NCBI GenBank assembly: GCA_000406005.1
Contig: ASZN01000059.1
Location: 8,237-36,614, forward strand
Origin: Candidatus Poribacteria bacterium WGA-3G
Lineage (GTDB): Bacteria > Poribacteria > WGA-4E > WGA-3G
DNA length: 28,378 nt
Reading direction: 5' to 3'
The notes under the pieces are model-generated. The model saw only the letters and a list, made by a program, of their open reading frames with translations. It was not told the DNA's origin and searched no databases. The translations under genes were made by a program, and so were the position numbers. The number at the start of each line of letters is the position of its first letter. The stretch's first letter is position 1. Of the stretch, positions 16,867-24,630 are shown piece by piece.

Positions 16867-17293
16867 CGTAATTACTCGCATCGGAAGCAGAATCAACACA
16901 ACCAACGCCATAGATATAACTACTCGCGGAACCGTTACCAGAAACCTCGCCGGGTGACTGTTCGTACAATTCTTCTTCATAAGCAATTCTGTTGGTTTTT
17001 CCCGAGTAATAATCTGCTATATCGTCTGTCTCTATAACCGTTGCACCAGCTGCATACCACCCTGAGTTATAGTCCCCCATATCGTTGAACATGTTTGAAC
17101 GTACCTGAGCCTTTGCACTATGCACTGTATAGATGTCTGTCCCTTGATATCTTTCACCTTCCGCACAATATGCACTGGCGAAAACGCTCTGAGGTTAACC
17201 GATTGAGTGGTCCCCTGATATGGGCAGCGAAATTGTTAGAGACATACTGAGCAAACAAGCAATGGATAAAACTTTCAAAAATCTAATGGTCAT
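16850..17293 (-). pseudogene. Secreted small protein gene with a premature in-frame TAA
   Basis: A strong AAAGGAG precedes ATG 17293. The protein begins with a signal peptide (MTIRFLKVLSIACLLSMSLT) and meets TAA at 17195-17197 after 32 codons. The same frame then stays open for 114 further codons, reading VFASAYCAEGERYQGTDIY onward to an acidic Ser/Tyr/Asp-rich end (SNYDEDSY) and TAA 16850-16852. The fragment from GTG 17125 is therefore the tail of this gene, not a separate one. The original product was an exported protein of about 147 residues with no family I recognise. The break is a single stop codon; since it is TAA, selenocysteine cannot explain it. A sequencing error is possible. The next gene upstream (249 residues) is 40 bp away on the same strand. 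Confidence 0.6.
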
Positions 17294-17333
17294 TTTTCTC
17301 CTTTATAGTAGCCTTTTTTAGGCTTGTATTCTT

Positions 17334-18083
17334 CTAATATCCTTTATCTTCAAGGTTTAGAAATTGATAAGGATCAAAACCGGCATCATTAATATCAATA
17401 ACTGTAAAGTTTGAAGGGATATCGCCAGTCATGATATTTTCAGGGGTGGGGCTTTCCTCTGCCCCTGTTAACGTTGAACTTACCGAAAGATAGGGGGCAC
17501 CGTTTGGAAGTAGAGATTTTTCCCATTCGACATAGATAACGTTGTCATAGAGTGGATAGACCTTGCCATTGTGGGGACTCCCACCGACAATGAGTCTGTC
17601 CCCTTGCTTCCACAATTTGACGAGAACTCTATCTATGAGTTCAATATTTTTTGCTGCTTCATTTGGAAAGTTTGACAAAATATCAGGATCTTGGTTCCAA
17701 ATAGGGACACCAAAATAATCTGCTGGTATTTCTGGATAGGGGCCATAACCAAAAGGCGATTCAGCATTAATTATCTCGTTGTCTGCTTGTGTGACTTCAG
17801 TTTTACCCAACGTATCATCAAAGTCATCAAGTGGTTGAGAGAAATCCACTGGTTCAATATGTATAGCGTCTTCTGTCGGCTCTTCTGTTTTGGATACACG
17901 ATCCACCTGTATATCCTGTTGTGTATTTGACGGTTTTTCTGTGCGGTTTTCCGTCTTAGGTAAAGGTGTGGTTTCTTTGTAAATGACGATAGGTGCCTGT
18001 GGTTCTCGGTTCGAGACCACTAAATATGTGACAACAGCGAGTGTTAAACCTATAAAGACAATAAAGGCTGCGATTTTGTACAT
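17334..18083 (-). CDS. Membrane-anchored hypothetical protein with acidic extracytoplasmic region
   Basis: A 249-residue protein of unknown family. Residues 4-24 form one hydrophobic helix (IAAFIVFIGLTLAVVTYLV) after a short N-terminus. The rest is hydrophilic: a Thr/Glu/Pro-rich stalk (about 28-110) and then a compact region with FGYGPYPEIPADYFGVPIW near 110-130 and a more structured part (VLVKLWKQGDRLIVGG) near 155-170. It is probably a type II (N-in) anchored or uncleaved-signal protein facing outward. The start at 18083 has GGAGG 7 bases ahead. It seems to lead a small transcription unit with the two broken genes downstream. The region between 18084 and 18229 holds its promoter and no gene. 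Confidence 0.6.
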   Translation of the reverse strand: MYKIAAFIVFIGLTLAVVTYLVVSNREPQAPIVIYKETTPLPKTENRTEKPSNTQQDIQVDRVSKTEEPTEDAIHIEPVDFSQPLDDFDDTLGKTEVTQADNEIINAESPFGYGPYPEIPADYFGVPIWNQDPDILSNFPNEAAKNIELIDRVLVKLWKQGDRLIVGGSPHNGKVYPLYDNVIYVEWEKSLLPNGAPYLSVSSTLTGAEESPTPENIMTGDIPSNFTVIDINDAGFDPYQFLNLEDKGY

Positions 18084-18101
18084 TTTACGACCTCCGAATT
18101 C

Positions 18102-18130
18102 AATATAACATAAATCTATATTTTTTCTAA
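18102..18130 (-). promoter_or_regulatory. Candidate promoter for the membrane-anchored hypothetical protein
   Basis: On the minus strand, TTAGAA (18125-18130) and TATATT (18102-18107) are separated by 17 bases, just ahead of the GGAGG site. The -35 box is a four-of-six match, so support is modest. Confidence 0.35.
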
Positions 18131-18229
18131 CTTTTTTTTAGTCTCCCTGTGATGCTTCAAACAACAGGTTTTGCATGGTTTTGCCTGTGAACATCATTAT
18201 GATGCATCTTAGCAAAAACTGACAATTAT

Positions 18230-19405
18230 TTATCGCGCAAAATCACGGAGACGTGAAATCGCTTCACCGATGACTTCATCAGGATAAGTGAGTGAGATTC
18301 GGTAATACCCTTCGCTCCACTGCCCGTATCCGAGTCCGGGTGTCACGACAACACCGACTTCTTCGAGGAGTGCTGTTGCAAAAGCACGACTCGAACCGTC
18401 GAAACGCGGTGGCACTGGTGCCCACACATATATTGTCGCCTTCGGTTTTTCTACTTCCCATCCGCTCTCTGCCAAAGCGTCTACAACAACATCACGCCGT
18501 TTTTCGTAAACAGCATTTATTGCCGGTGTGATCTCCGCTGCCATTGACAGTGCTTTCGCCCCGGCAAACTGAAGTGCGCGGAGTGAACCGTTATCAATGT
18601 TGTCTTTAACCGTCTTGACAGCACTCACGGCAGTCGGATGCCCGACGACAAACCCTAATCGCCATCCAGTCATATTAAACGCTTTACTCAATGAGAAGAA
18701 TTCGACAGCAACCTCAGCAGCACCATCAACCTGCAAGATGCTCGGAGAACGGTAGCCGTCGTACGTATTTTCACTATAAGCGTTGTCGTGCGCAATCAGG
18801 ATGTCATTCTGCCTTCCAAATTCCACTACCCGTTCAAAAAAATCGAGATCAGCAGTCGCCGTCGTCGGATTGTTCGGATAATTGATCCAGAGGACTTTGG
18901 CGAGACGTTTGATTTCATCAGGAATCGCATCAAAGTCAACATAAAAATCGTTTTCTCGCAGAATCGGTGCGTAGTACGTCGTCGCACTCGCAAAAACGTG
19001 TCCGATGTTATACGTCGGGTATCCTGGACTTGCCGCAATGCCAATATCACCAGGATTGAGGATGCCGAGCGCCAATTTGACGATCGCATCCTTGCTACCG
19101 AGCGTCGTAGCGACTTGATCTTCGGCAAGCGTAACACCGTAACGCCGTTGATAAAAGTCGAGCACTGCTTGCGGAAAATCCTCAACAGGGATGTCGCATC
19201 CGTAGCGATGCCTGTTTGGATCTTCAGGGTTCTCGATCGCCTGCACGAGGGCTTCAACGACCGGATCCGGTGTCGGGAAATCGGGGTCACCGATGCCGAG
19301 GCTAATTACGTCAACGCCTCGCGCTTTCGCCGCCTGCATCCTTTGGCGCAAATCCACAAAGAGATAGGGTGGAAGTTTCTGTAACCGTTCCGAAAATGAA
19401 ATCAT
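18230..19405 (-). CDS. dapL: LL-diaminopimelate aminotransferase
   Basis: A 391-residue fold-type I PLP aminotransferase. It makes LL-2,6-diaminopimelate from tetrahydrodipicolinate and glutamate in one step, bypassing the succinylase or acetylase branches (family knowledge). Seen in the sequence: the N-terminal block FSERLQKLPPYLF and SLGIGDPDFPTP, the PLP-contact motifs YPNNPT (176-181) and HDNAY (206-210), and the Schiff-base lysine K241 in SLSKAFNMTGWRLG. The length is typical. DapB, which makes the substrate, is encoded three genes upstream on the same strand, supporting this call over other class I/II aminotransferases. The ATG at 19405 has AAGGT about 10 bases ahead. Confidence 0.88.
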   Translation of the reverse strand: MISFSERLQKLPPYLFVDLRQRMQAAKARGVDVISLGIGDPDFPTPDPVVEALVQAIENPEDPNRHRYGCDIPVEDFPQAVLDFYQRRYGVTLAEDQVATTLGSKDAIVKLALGILNPGDIGIAASPGYPTYNIGHVFASATTYYAPILRENDFYVDFDAIPDEIKRLAKVLWINYPNNPTTATADLDFFERVVEFGRQNDILIAHDNAYSENTYDGYRSPSILQVDGAAEVAVEFFSLSKAFNMTGWRLGFVVGHPTAVSAVKTVKDNIDNGSLRALQFAGAKALSMAAEITPAINAVYEKRRDVVVDALAESGWEVEKPKATIYVWAPVPPRFDGSSRAFATALLEEVGVVVTPGLGYGQWSEGYYRISLTYPDEVIGEAISRLRDFAR

Positions 19406-19435
19406 TTTTAAATTTACCTTTTTAATACTTCTCAG

Positions 19436-19604
19436 TTGTCCGTACGATTTTTTCTCCGAAAAAACCTTTCAGTTGTTAGTAATTGTCAGTTATCAGTTAT
19501 CAGTACGGTTTTTCTTCCGAAAAACCTTTCAGTCGTCAGTACTCACTTTGGCACTATCCAAAACCTCTTGTAACTGTTAACTGTTAACTGATAACTGATA
19601 ACTA
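19436..19604. repeat. Heptad repeat cluster 3, including a direct repeat and CAGTTAT arrays
   Basis: Two direct copies of a unit of about 35 bp (GTACGATTTTTTCTCCGAAA at 19442 and GTACGGTTTTTCTTCCGAAA at 19503) each continue into AACCTTTCAGT. Between them are AGTTATC heptads (19489-19504). On the right, TAACTGT, TAACTGT, TAACTGA, TAACTGA and TAACT run from 19570 to 19603. The stop codon of the dioxygenase gene (19602-19604) lies at the edge of this array. Confidence 0.7.
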
Positions 19605-20345
19605 TTTAAGATGAAGGATTGATTGCTGTGCTTCGGTGAGTCCTTCCATAACATTTGGACTAAAATGCAAACCTTGACCACCCCAATCCGGCATATAACC
19701 GATACTGTAGCAGTAATAGAGTGTCCGTCTCGGTCTGCCAGAGATGTTGATAACAGAACCGTGTGTCAACGCCTCGGTAAAGATGATAGCGTCCCCTGCT
19801 TTCGCTGGAATCGGTGCCAGCACAGGATTTTCATCGGGGTGGCTTCCCCACGGTTTTCGGAAATTGCTTTTATGTGCGCCCGGTATAACAGCGAAACAAC
19901 CATCTTCCACGTCGCAATCCAACATCGGAAAAACCGCCTTTGTCAAGGTTGAAACCATCTCTCCGTTTTTACAGTGGTACTGGCATTTCGGGATAATCGG
20001 GGTGCCGTGCATGTGTAGACCCGTATAACCACCGCCCCACCGATAAATTGTATACGTGTGATTGAGCCGGTAGGGACCACCGGTCACACCTCCAACCACA
20101 TCCAATACTTCTGGGATATCAATCAGTGCGTTAAAGACGCTGTCTGCTTCCATGATATTGGAGATGTAGAGTTCTTTTTCCGTCCGCTCCGTTCCAAGAC
20201 ACAACGGCGATGGATAGTCTTGGGGAGGCATACTTTCGTACTGATCCAGCGCAGTATTGCATGCGTTGACCACTTCTTGTGGAATCACACCGTTCAGCAC
20301 GATAAAACCTTGCAGGTCGAATAGATATTTTTGTTCGTCTGTCAT
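19602..20345 (-). CDS. Phytanoyl-CoA dioxygenase (PhyH)-family Fe(II)/2-oxoglutarate oxygenase-like protein
   Basis: A 247-residue protein with the double-stranded beta-helix pattern of PhyH proteins. It shows an FDLQGFIVLNGVI start, a metal-site strand YTGLHMHGTP with H111 and H113, DGCFAVIPGAHKSNF (148-162), the distal histidine H195 in ALTHGSVIN, and R206 eleven residues later for 2-oxoglutarate. The usual facial triad is H-x-D/E...H; here the acidic position is taken by H113, so either the site is altered or the ligand differs. The substrate is unknown. The start at 20345 has GGAAG ahead. It follows the YCF48 lipoprotein gene by 48 bp. Confidence 0.8.
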   Translation of the reverse strand: MTDEQKYLFDLQGFIVLNGVIPQEVVNACNTALDQYESMPPQDYPSPLCLGTERTEKELYISNIMEADSVFNALIDIPEVLDVVGGVTGGPYRLNHTYTIYRWGGGYTGLHMHGTPIIPKCQYHCKNGEMVSTLTKAVFPMLDCDVEDGCFAVIPGAHKSNFRKPWGSHPDENPVLAPIPAKAGDAIIFTEALTHGSVINISGRPRRTLYYCYSIGYMPDWGGQGLHFSPNVMEGLTEAQQSILHLK

Positions 20346-20393
20346 GTTGATCTTCCTTGCGATGTGCGATTGTCTATTTGATAAGCGGTGTAC

Positions 20394-22391
20394 TTACGGA
20401 ACGGCTTCATATTTGAGAATCGTTCCGTTTTGACCAACGATCCATCCACTATCTGCACGACTGATGTAAATCGCCTTCAGGTCCGTCCGGGTATCTGTCC
20501 ATTGCCGTCTCCAATTTTGCCCGCCATCCTTTGTGTGCAGGACAAGTCCCTCTTTTCCGACGGTCCAACCTTCTGTTTCTGAGATAAAAAATACGTCGTC
20601 AAGAAAATTGGCGGTACGGCTCTCTTGGCGTTGCCATGTCTTTCCGCCATTCTCCGTATGTAGAATCAATCCATCCATACCTAAGCTGCGTAGATCCAAT
20701 CCGACGACCCATCCAATTTCTGGTGAGACAAAGGTAACGGCATCAAGCCAAAAGAATGGATGCCGTCTACTGATAGACGCTAACTTCCAATTGGTGCCGC
20801 CATCAACGGTGGAAAGCATTGTGCCATTCATACCGACTGCCCAACCACGCTGTTTGGAAGTAAAGTGAACGTCAAAAAGATTCCAAGTGGTTCCACTTTT
20901 CTGTCGGTTCCATGTTTTTCCGGCGTTATCTGTGTGGATAATTTCGCCTCCGCTTCCGACGCACCATCCAGTCTTTTCATCGACAAAAAAGACACCAAGT
21001 AGATCCTGCTGCGTTGCTGAAGTCTGGCGTTCCCACACAACACCACCGTTTATGGTGTGTAGAACGACACCCGCCTCAGCAACTGCCCACCCTCTTTCTG
21101 CCGATACAAAATGAGCGGCACCAAAACACTCCGTCGTACGACTGTCCTGCGCCTGCCACTCGACACCACCATCCTCAGTTCGTAGGATAGCACCACGATC
21201 CCCAACAACGTAACCTTCTTCAGGTGAAACAGCACAAACCCCTACCAAAAGATGACTCGGACTCGATTGTGACTCCCACGTCACGCCACCGTTACGGGTG
21301 TGAAGGATCGTGCCATTTTCACCGACGACCCAACCGAGTTGTTTAGAGACAAAGTCAACACCCAGTAGGACGGCATCCGCACTGTTGTGAAAGCGCGGTC
21401 CGCCGCGTTGATGTTTCCATTTCCCTTTCCCACCAGACGACGTACGGAGAATCACCCCCAAATCGCCGACAATCCATCCGTTTTGGGTATCTGTGAAGTC
21501 AATATCATAAAGTGTAAAAGTGTGCAGCGGTTCTTTGCCGAGATACTCCGGTTGTCCATAACTACTTTTATGGCGTTGATTGCTTCCATCCGTAATGAAT
21601 TGCCACGTTTGTCCACCATCGGTCGTCGCGTAGACGCTCCGTCGATCCCCTACAACCCAACCTGTCTGTTTGTCAATAAAGTGAAGGTTGAACAGTGCGG
21701 CTTCTGTGGTGAATTGTTCTTCCCAAGTATTGCCGCCATCGGTCGTCCGATAGACGTAGCCGGCGTTTTTCCCATTAGGCGCATTATAGGTGATAATCCA
21801 TCCGTAGTTTTCATCTACAAAGAATATCCCTTTTAATGACTTCCTGTTGAACACGCTCCCGTCAACCTTGGCAAAGGTCTGTCCGCTGTCTGTTGTTTTT
21901 AGAAGTGTGCCCCAATCCCCGACGATCCAACCTGCGGTTTCCGTGATAAAAAAATCGTGGAGGTTATTTTCTGTACCTGTTTCGAGAGGCTTCCACGTTT
22001 TCCCACCATCAGAGGTGTGGATAAAGACACCGCCTTCACCGAGGCACCACCCTTCTAATGCCGATCGGAAATGGACCTTTCGCAACGGCTTTCCGAGAAT
22101 ACCACTGTTCTGTCTGTGCCATGTCTGTCCGCCGTTAGTTGTCTGGATGATGAGGCTTTCAGCATTCTCTTCAGCGTCTAAACTTGGAATTACGTCTACA
22201 GCGTTACCCACTGCCCAACCCAGATTTTCGTTCACAAAACAGACATCGTAGAGGTGCGAGCTCCAATCGCCTTCCATGACGGTTTTCCACTCGTACCGGA
22301 TATGTTTTTTAGACGCTGTATCCCCACATCCGTTTATAACAATGATGAGGACAATAAGCATAAAGAGGACTTGTAAACAACGCTGTGACAT
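20394..22391 (-). CDS. Lipoprotein with 14 YCF48/BNR-type propeller repeats
   Basis: A 665-residue protein. MSQRCLQVLFMLIVLIIVIN and then GC form a lipoprotein signal with the lipid-accepting C22, so it should be membrane-anchored outside the cytoplasm. The rest is about 14 repeats of the form GWxVGxxGxILHTxDGGxTWxRQ, as in photosystem II assembly factor YCF48/Hcf136 and sortilin-type propellers, enough for two seven-bladed propellers. Such proteins usually bind other proteins; no photosynthesis gene is nearby, so a role in photosystem assembly is unlikely. The ATG at 22391 lies 4 bases after the dapB stop, which suggests coupled translation. An in-frame start far upstream at 22529 would bury the signal peptide and was rejected. 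Confidence 0.82.
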   Translation of the reverse strand: MSQRCLQVLFMLIVLIIVINGCGDTASKKHIRYEWKTVMEGDWSSHLYDVCFVNENLGWAVGNAVDVIPSLDAEENAESLIIQTTNGGQTWHRQNSGILGKPLRKVHFRSALEGWCLGEGGVFIHTSDGGKTWKPLETGTENNLHDFFITETAGWIVGDWGTLLKTTDSGQTFAKVDGSVFNRKSLKGIFFVDENYGWIITYNAPNGKNAGYVYRTTDGGNTWEEQFTTEAALFNLHFIDKQTGWVVGDRRSVYATTDGGQTWQFITDGSNQRHKSSYGQPEYLGKEPLHTFTLYDIDFTDTQNGWIVGDLGVILRTSSGGKGKWKHQRGGPRFHNSADAVLLGVDFVSKQLGWVVGENGTILHTRNGGVTWESQSSPSHLLVGVCAVSPEEGYVVGDRGAILRTEDGGVEWQAQDSRTTECFGAAHFVSAERGWAVAEAGVVLHTINGGVVWERQTSATQQDLLGVFFVDEKTGWCVGSGGEIIHTDNAGKTWNRQKSGTTWNLFDVHFTSKQRGWAVGMNGTMLSTVDGGTNWKLASISRRHPFFWLDAVTFVSPEIGWVVGLDLRSLGMDGLILHTENGGKTWQRQESRTANFLDDVFFISETEGWTVGKEGLVLHTKDGGQNWRRQWTDTRTDLKAIYISRADSGWIVGQNGTILKYEAVP

Positions 22392-22395
22392 CCAA

Positions 22396-23211
22396 TTAGT
22401 CGTGCTTTTGAGAATGAAAAAGGACTTCACTGACATCATGCAATCCTTTAGGCGCATCAATGACCCACCTCGCGGCACGAATCGCACCTTTCGCGAACGC
22501 TTCGGGACTATGCGCACGATGGACGACACTGAGTTGTTCTCCCTCAGTCGCGAACATTACCGTGTGATCGCCTGCAATATCGCCACCTCGCACCGCATGG
22601 ATACCGATCTGTTTCTTCGGTCTCGCACCGACAATACCGTGGCGACCGTAGACCCCGACCTCATCTAAATCGCGTTCTAACGCCGCAGCGACGGTCTCTG
22701 CTAAACGGAGTGCGGTTCCGCTCGGTGAATCTGCCTTGTGATTGTGATGTGCCTCTATAACCTCAATATCGTAGTCGTCCCCGAGTGCTTTGGCAATAAG
22801 TTCAAGTGCTTGGATCATCACGTTAACGCCGAGACTCATGTTCGGTGCCATCACACAGCGAATTCGAGGTGCAAGTTGCTTAACTGTCGCGAGTTCGTCG
22901 GCGTTGAATCCAGTTGTTGCGATGATCATCGCTTTGTCAGCATCAACAACCTGCTTGAGGTGCTGCACGGTTACTTCCGGTTTTGAAAACTCGATGACGA
23001 CATCTGCATCTTCAAGTACATCTTCAAGCGCACCTGTAATAGCGACACCAATCTCGCCAATACCTGCGACGACACCGGCATCACTGCCGATTTGTGGGTG
23101 TTCGGGGTATTCAATCGCGCCAACAATTTCCATGTCCGTCTGTTGCGTCACACCTTGAATGATGAGCCGCCCCATGCGACCACATGCCCCATTAATAATT
23201 ACACGGATCAT
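22396..23211 (-). CDS. dapB: 4-hydroxy-tetrahydrodipicolinate reductase
   Basis: A 271-residue enzyme of lysine and meso-diaminopimelate synthesis that reduces 4-hydroxy-tetrahydrodipicolinate with NAD(P)H. It has the nucleotide-binding GACGRMG at 8-14, the ATTGF segment (98-102), and the catalytic block EAHHNHKADSPSGTA (153-167) with H155, H156 and K159. Length and both domains are complete. GAGG lies 7 bases ahead of the ATG. It is the first of a co-directional series with the YCF48 lipoprotein, dioxygenase and dapL genes; the leader carries a structured repeat. Confidence 0.93.
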   Translation of the reverse strand: MIRVIINGACGRMGRLIIQGVTQQTDMEIVGAIEYPEHPQIGSDAGVVAGIGEIGVAITGALEDVLEDADVVIEFSKPEVTVQHLKQVVDADKAMIIATTGFNADELATVKQLAPRIRCVMAPNMSLGVNVMIQALELIAKALGDDYDIEVIEAHHNHKADSPSGTALRLAETVAAALERDLDEVGVYGRHGIVGARPKKQIGIHAVRGGDIAGDHTVMFATEGEQLSVVHRAHSPEAFAKGAIRAARWVIDAPKGLHDVSEVLFHSQKHD

Positions 23212-23278
23212 TAACTTTCCTCGCTAAAAACAGATGCACACCTAACATGCACACCTCGGTAATTCTAATTCGTCCCAG

Positions 23279-23344
23279 GTCCGGTAGGGGCGGTTTTGCG
23301 GCGTACACGCCCAGATGCGATCTGCATCGCTAACCGCACCGGAC
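23279..23344. repeat. Cloverleaf-forming inverted repeat in the dapB leader
   Basis: GTCCGGT (23279-23285) pairs with ACCGGAC (23338-23344). After a left bulge AGGG, GCGGTT (23290-23295) pairs with AACCGC (23332-23337). Inside are two small hairpins, GGCG/CGCC (23300-23311) and GATGC/GCATC (23314-23328). It could be a dispersed repeat of the GTAGGGGCGGTT kind or a leader RNA structure. It does not match what I know of the lysine riboswitch. The rest of the 23212-23517 gap holds no gene. Confidence 0.55.
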
Positions 23345-23422
23345 TTCACCAAGAAATTATCGAATTATTTTTTTATCTTCACGAAACCTCGTCTGCAAAC
23401 AGAGTGCGTCAAACGCCTAAGT

Positions 23423-23451
23423 AGTTTAGCAAAAATCAAGTTTTATGTAAA
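23423..23451 (-). promoter_or_regulatory. Candidate promoter for dapB
   Basis: On the minus strand, TTTACA (23446-23451) and TAAACT (23423-23428) are separated by 17 bases. The predicted start near 23416 gives a leader of about 205 bases that contains the cloverleaf structure and, at its very start, a GCGT/ACGC hairpin (23406-23416). Confidence 0.4.
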
Positions 23452-23517
23452 CACTGAAAATTTTCGGTCAGAAATCGTATTCTGAATGGTGTTCAAGTTT
23501 TGAAAAAGTCAATTCTG

Positions 23518-24432
23518 TTAGTGCTGTCCTATTCGCGCTTGCTCGCCTGCGTGGTAAGAACTCCGAACAAGCGGTCCCGACTCTACATGTCGAAACCCCA
23601 TTTCCATACCCGCTTCTTTGAGTTCATCAAACTCTTCAGGCGTATAGTAGCGTTGAATCGGCAAATGCCGTGGAGATGGTGAGAGATATTGCCCTATCGT
23701 AAGAATATCGCAATCGGTGCTACGGATGTCTCGCATTGTCTCCAAGAGCTCTGTCACAGTTTCGCCTAAACCGACCATGAGTCCGGATTTTGTGAGCATC
23801 TCGGTATCAAGCTGCTTACTGGTTTGCAGGAGCGTTAGCGTCTGCTCGTAATTTGCGTACGGACGGACACGACGATAGAGACGTGGTACGGTCTCAGTAT
23901 TGTGGTTCAGCACTTCAGGTCGGGCTCTCACAATAATTGCAAGCGCATCCCAATTCCCTTCAAGGTCTGGAATAAGTACCTCTACAGTACATCCCGGACG
24001 ATGTTTCCGCGCTTCAGCGATACATTCAGCGAAAACACTGGCACCACCATCGCTAAGATCATCACGGTTGACGGACGTAATAACGATATGTTTCAGTTTT
24101 AGATAACCGACCGCCTCCCCGATCCGTCGAGGTTCATCGGCATCAACGTTTCCATCAGGATTCCCTTTTTTGACAGCACAAAACATGCACCGACGCGTGC
24201 AAACATCCCCCAATATCATGAAGGTGGCGGTGCGACTGCTCCAACATTCGCCGATATTCGGGCATCGCGCCTCTTCACAGACGGTATGGAGTTGCAGGTC
24301 CCGCATGAGTTTCTTAAGTTCTGCGTAGTTACCACCGCCCGGAATTCGCGCTTTAATCCACGACGGATGACGACGTTGATCTGTTTTTGCGTTAACCATG
24401 GGGGTGTCAACGATGGGGAGCGTTTTCAGCAT
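23518..24432 (-). CDS. lipA: Lipoyl synthase (radical SAM)
   Basis: A 304-residue radical-SAM enzyme that inserts two sulfurs into octanoyl groups on lipoyl domains. Both iron-sulfur clusters are encoded: the auxiliary cluster C52, C57, C63 (CEEARCPNIGEC) and the radical-SAM cluster C78, C82, C85 (CTRRCMFC). The C-terminal RSSY motif (290-293) that supplies the serine ligand of the auxiliary cluster is also present. Length is typical. The ATG at 24432 has no strong Shine-Dalgarno site; a second ATG eleven codons on is an alternative start. No lipB or lipoylated enzyme gene is in the window. Confidence 0.93.
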   Translation of the reverse strand: MLKTLPIVDTPMVNAKTDQRRHPSWIKARIPGGGNYAELKKLMRDLQLHTVCEEARCPNIGECWSSRTATFMILGDVCTRRCMFCAVKKGNPDGNVDADEPRRIGEAVGYLKLKHIVITSVNRDDLSDGGASVFAECIAEARKHRPGCTVEVLIPDLEGNWDALAIIVRARPEVLNHNTETVPRLYRRVRPYANYEQTLTLLQTSKQLDTEMLTKSGLMVGLGETVTELLETMRDIRSTDCDILTIGQYLSPSPRHLPIQRYYTPEEFDELKEAGMEMGFRHVESGPLVRSSYHAGEQARIGQH

Positions 24433-24515
24433 TTTTTAATTGCGTCCTCACGAAAACTGTCAAGAAGATCTCGACAAGGCACGAACCTTTCAAAACTGGG
24501 ATACTTCTCAGCCGA

Positions 24516-24609
24516 TGGCGGGAGAGGGTGGGAGTCGAACCCACCAATCCACGTGTATGGACTATCCGGTTTTGAAGACCGGTAGGGCCACCGGACCCTA
24601 TCCTCCCCC
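24516..24609 (-). tRNA. selC: tRNA-Sec (anticodon UCA)
   Basis: The 94-base minus-strand sequence folds as a selenocysteine tRNA. It has an 8-bp acceptor stem (GGGGGAGG with CCTCTCCC, one G-U), discriminator G, an encoded CCA (24516-24518), and a long D stem (AGGG/CCCT). The anticodon stem CCGGT/ACCGG carries the loop CTTCAAA, with anticodon TCA. A long variable arm (AGTCCA/TGGATT) and a T arm GTGGG/CCCAC with TTCGACT follow. It sits between lipA and selB, 21 bases after the selB stop, so it is probably made with or next to its own elongation factor. Confidence 0.95.
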
Positions 24610-24630
24610 ATATTTTTTCATACTATCAAA

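Noticed and set aside
19436..19604. CRISPR array from the repeated CAGTTAT units
   Set aside because: Units are 7 bp, degenerate and mostly without spacers, and no cas gene is near.
23212..23450. Lysine riboswitch ahead of dapB
   Set aside because: The conserved core segments of the lysine riboswitch are not recognisable and the fold seen is a small cloverleaf.
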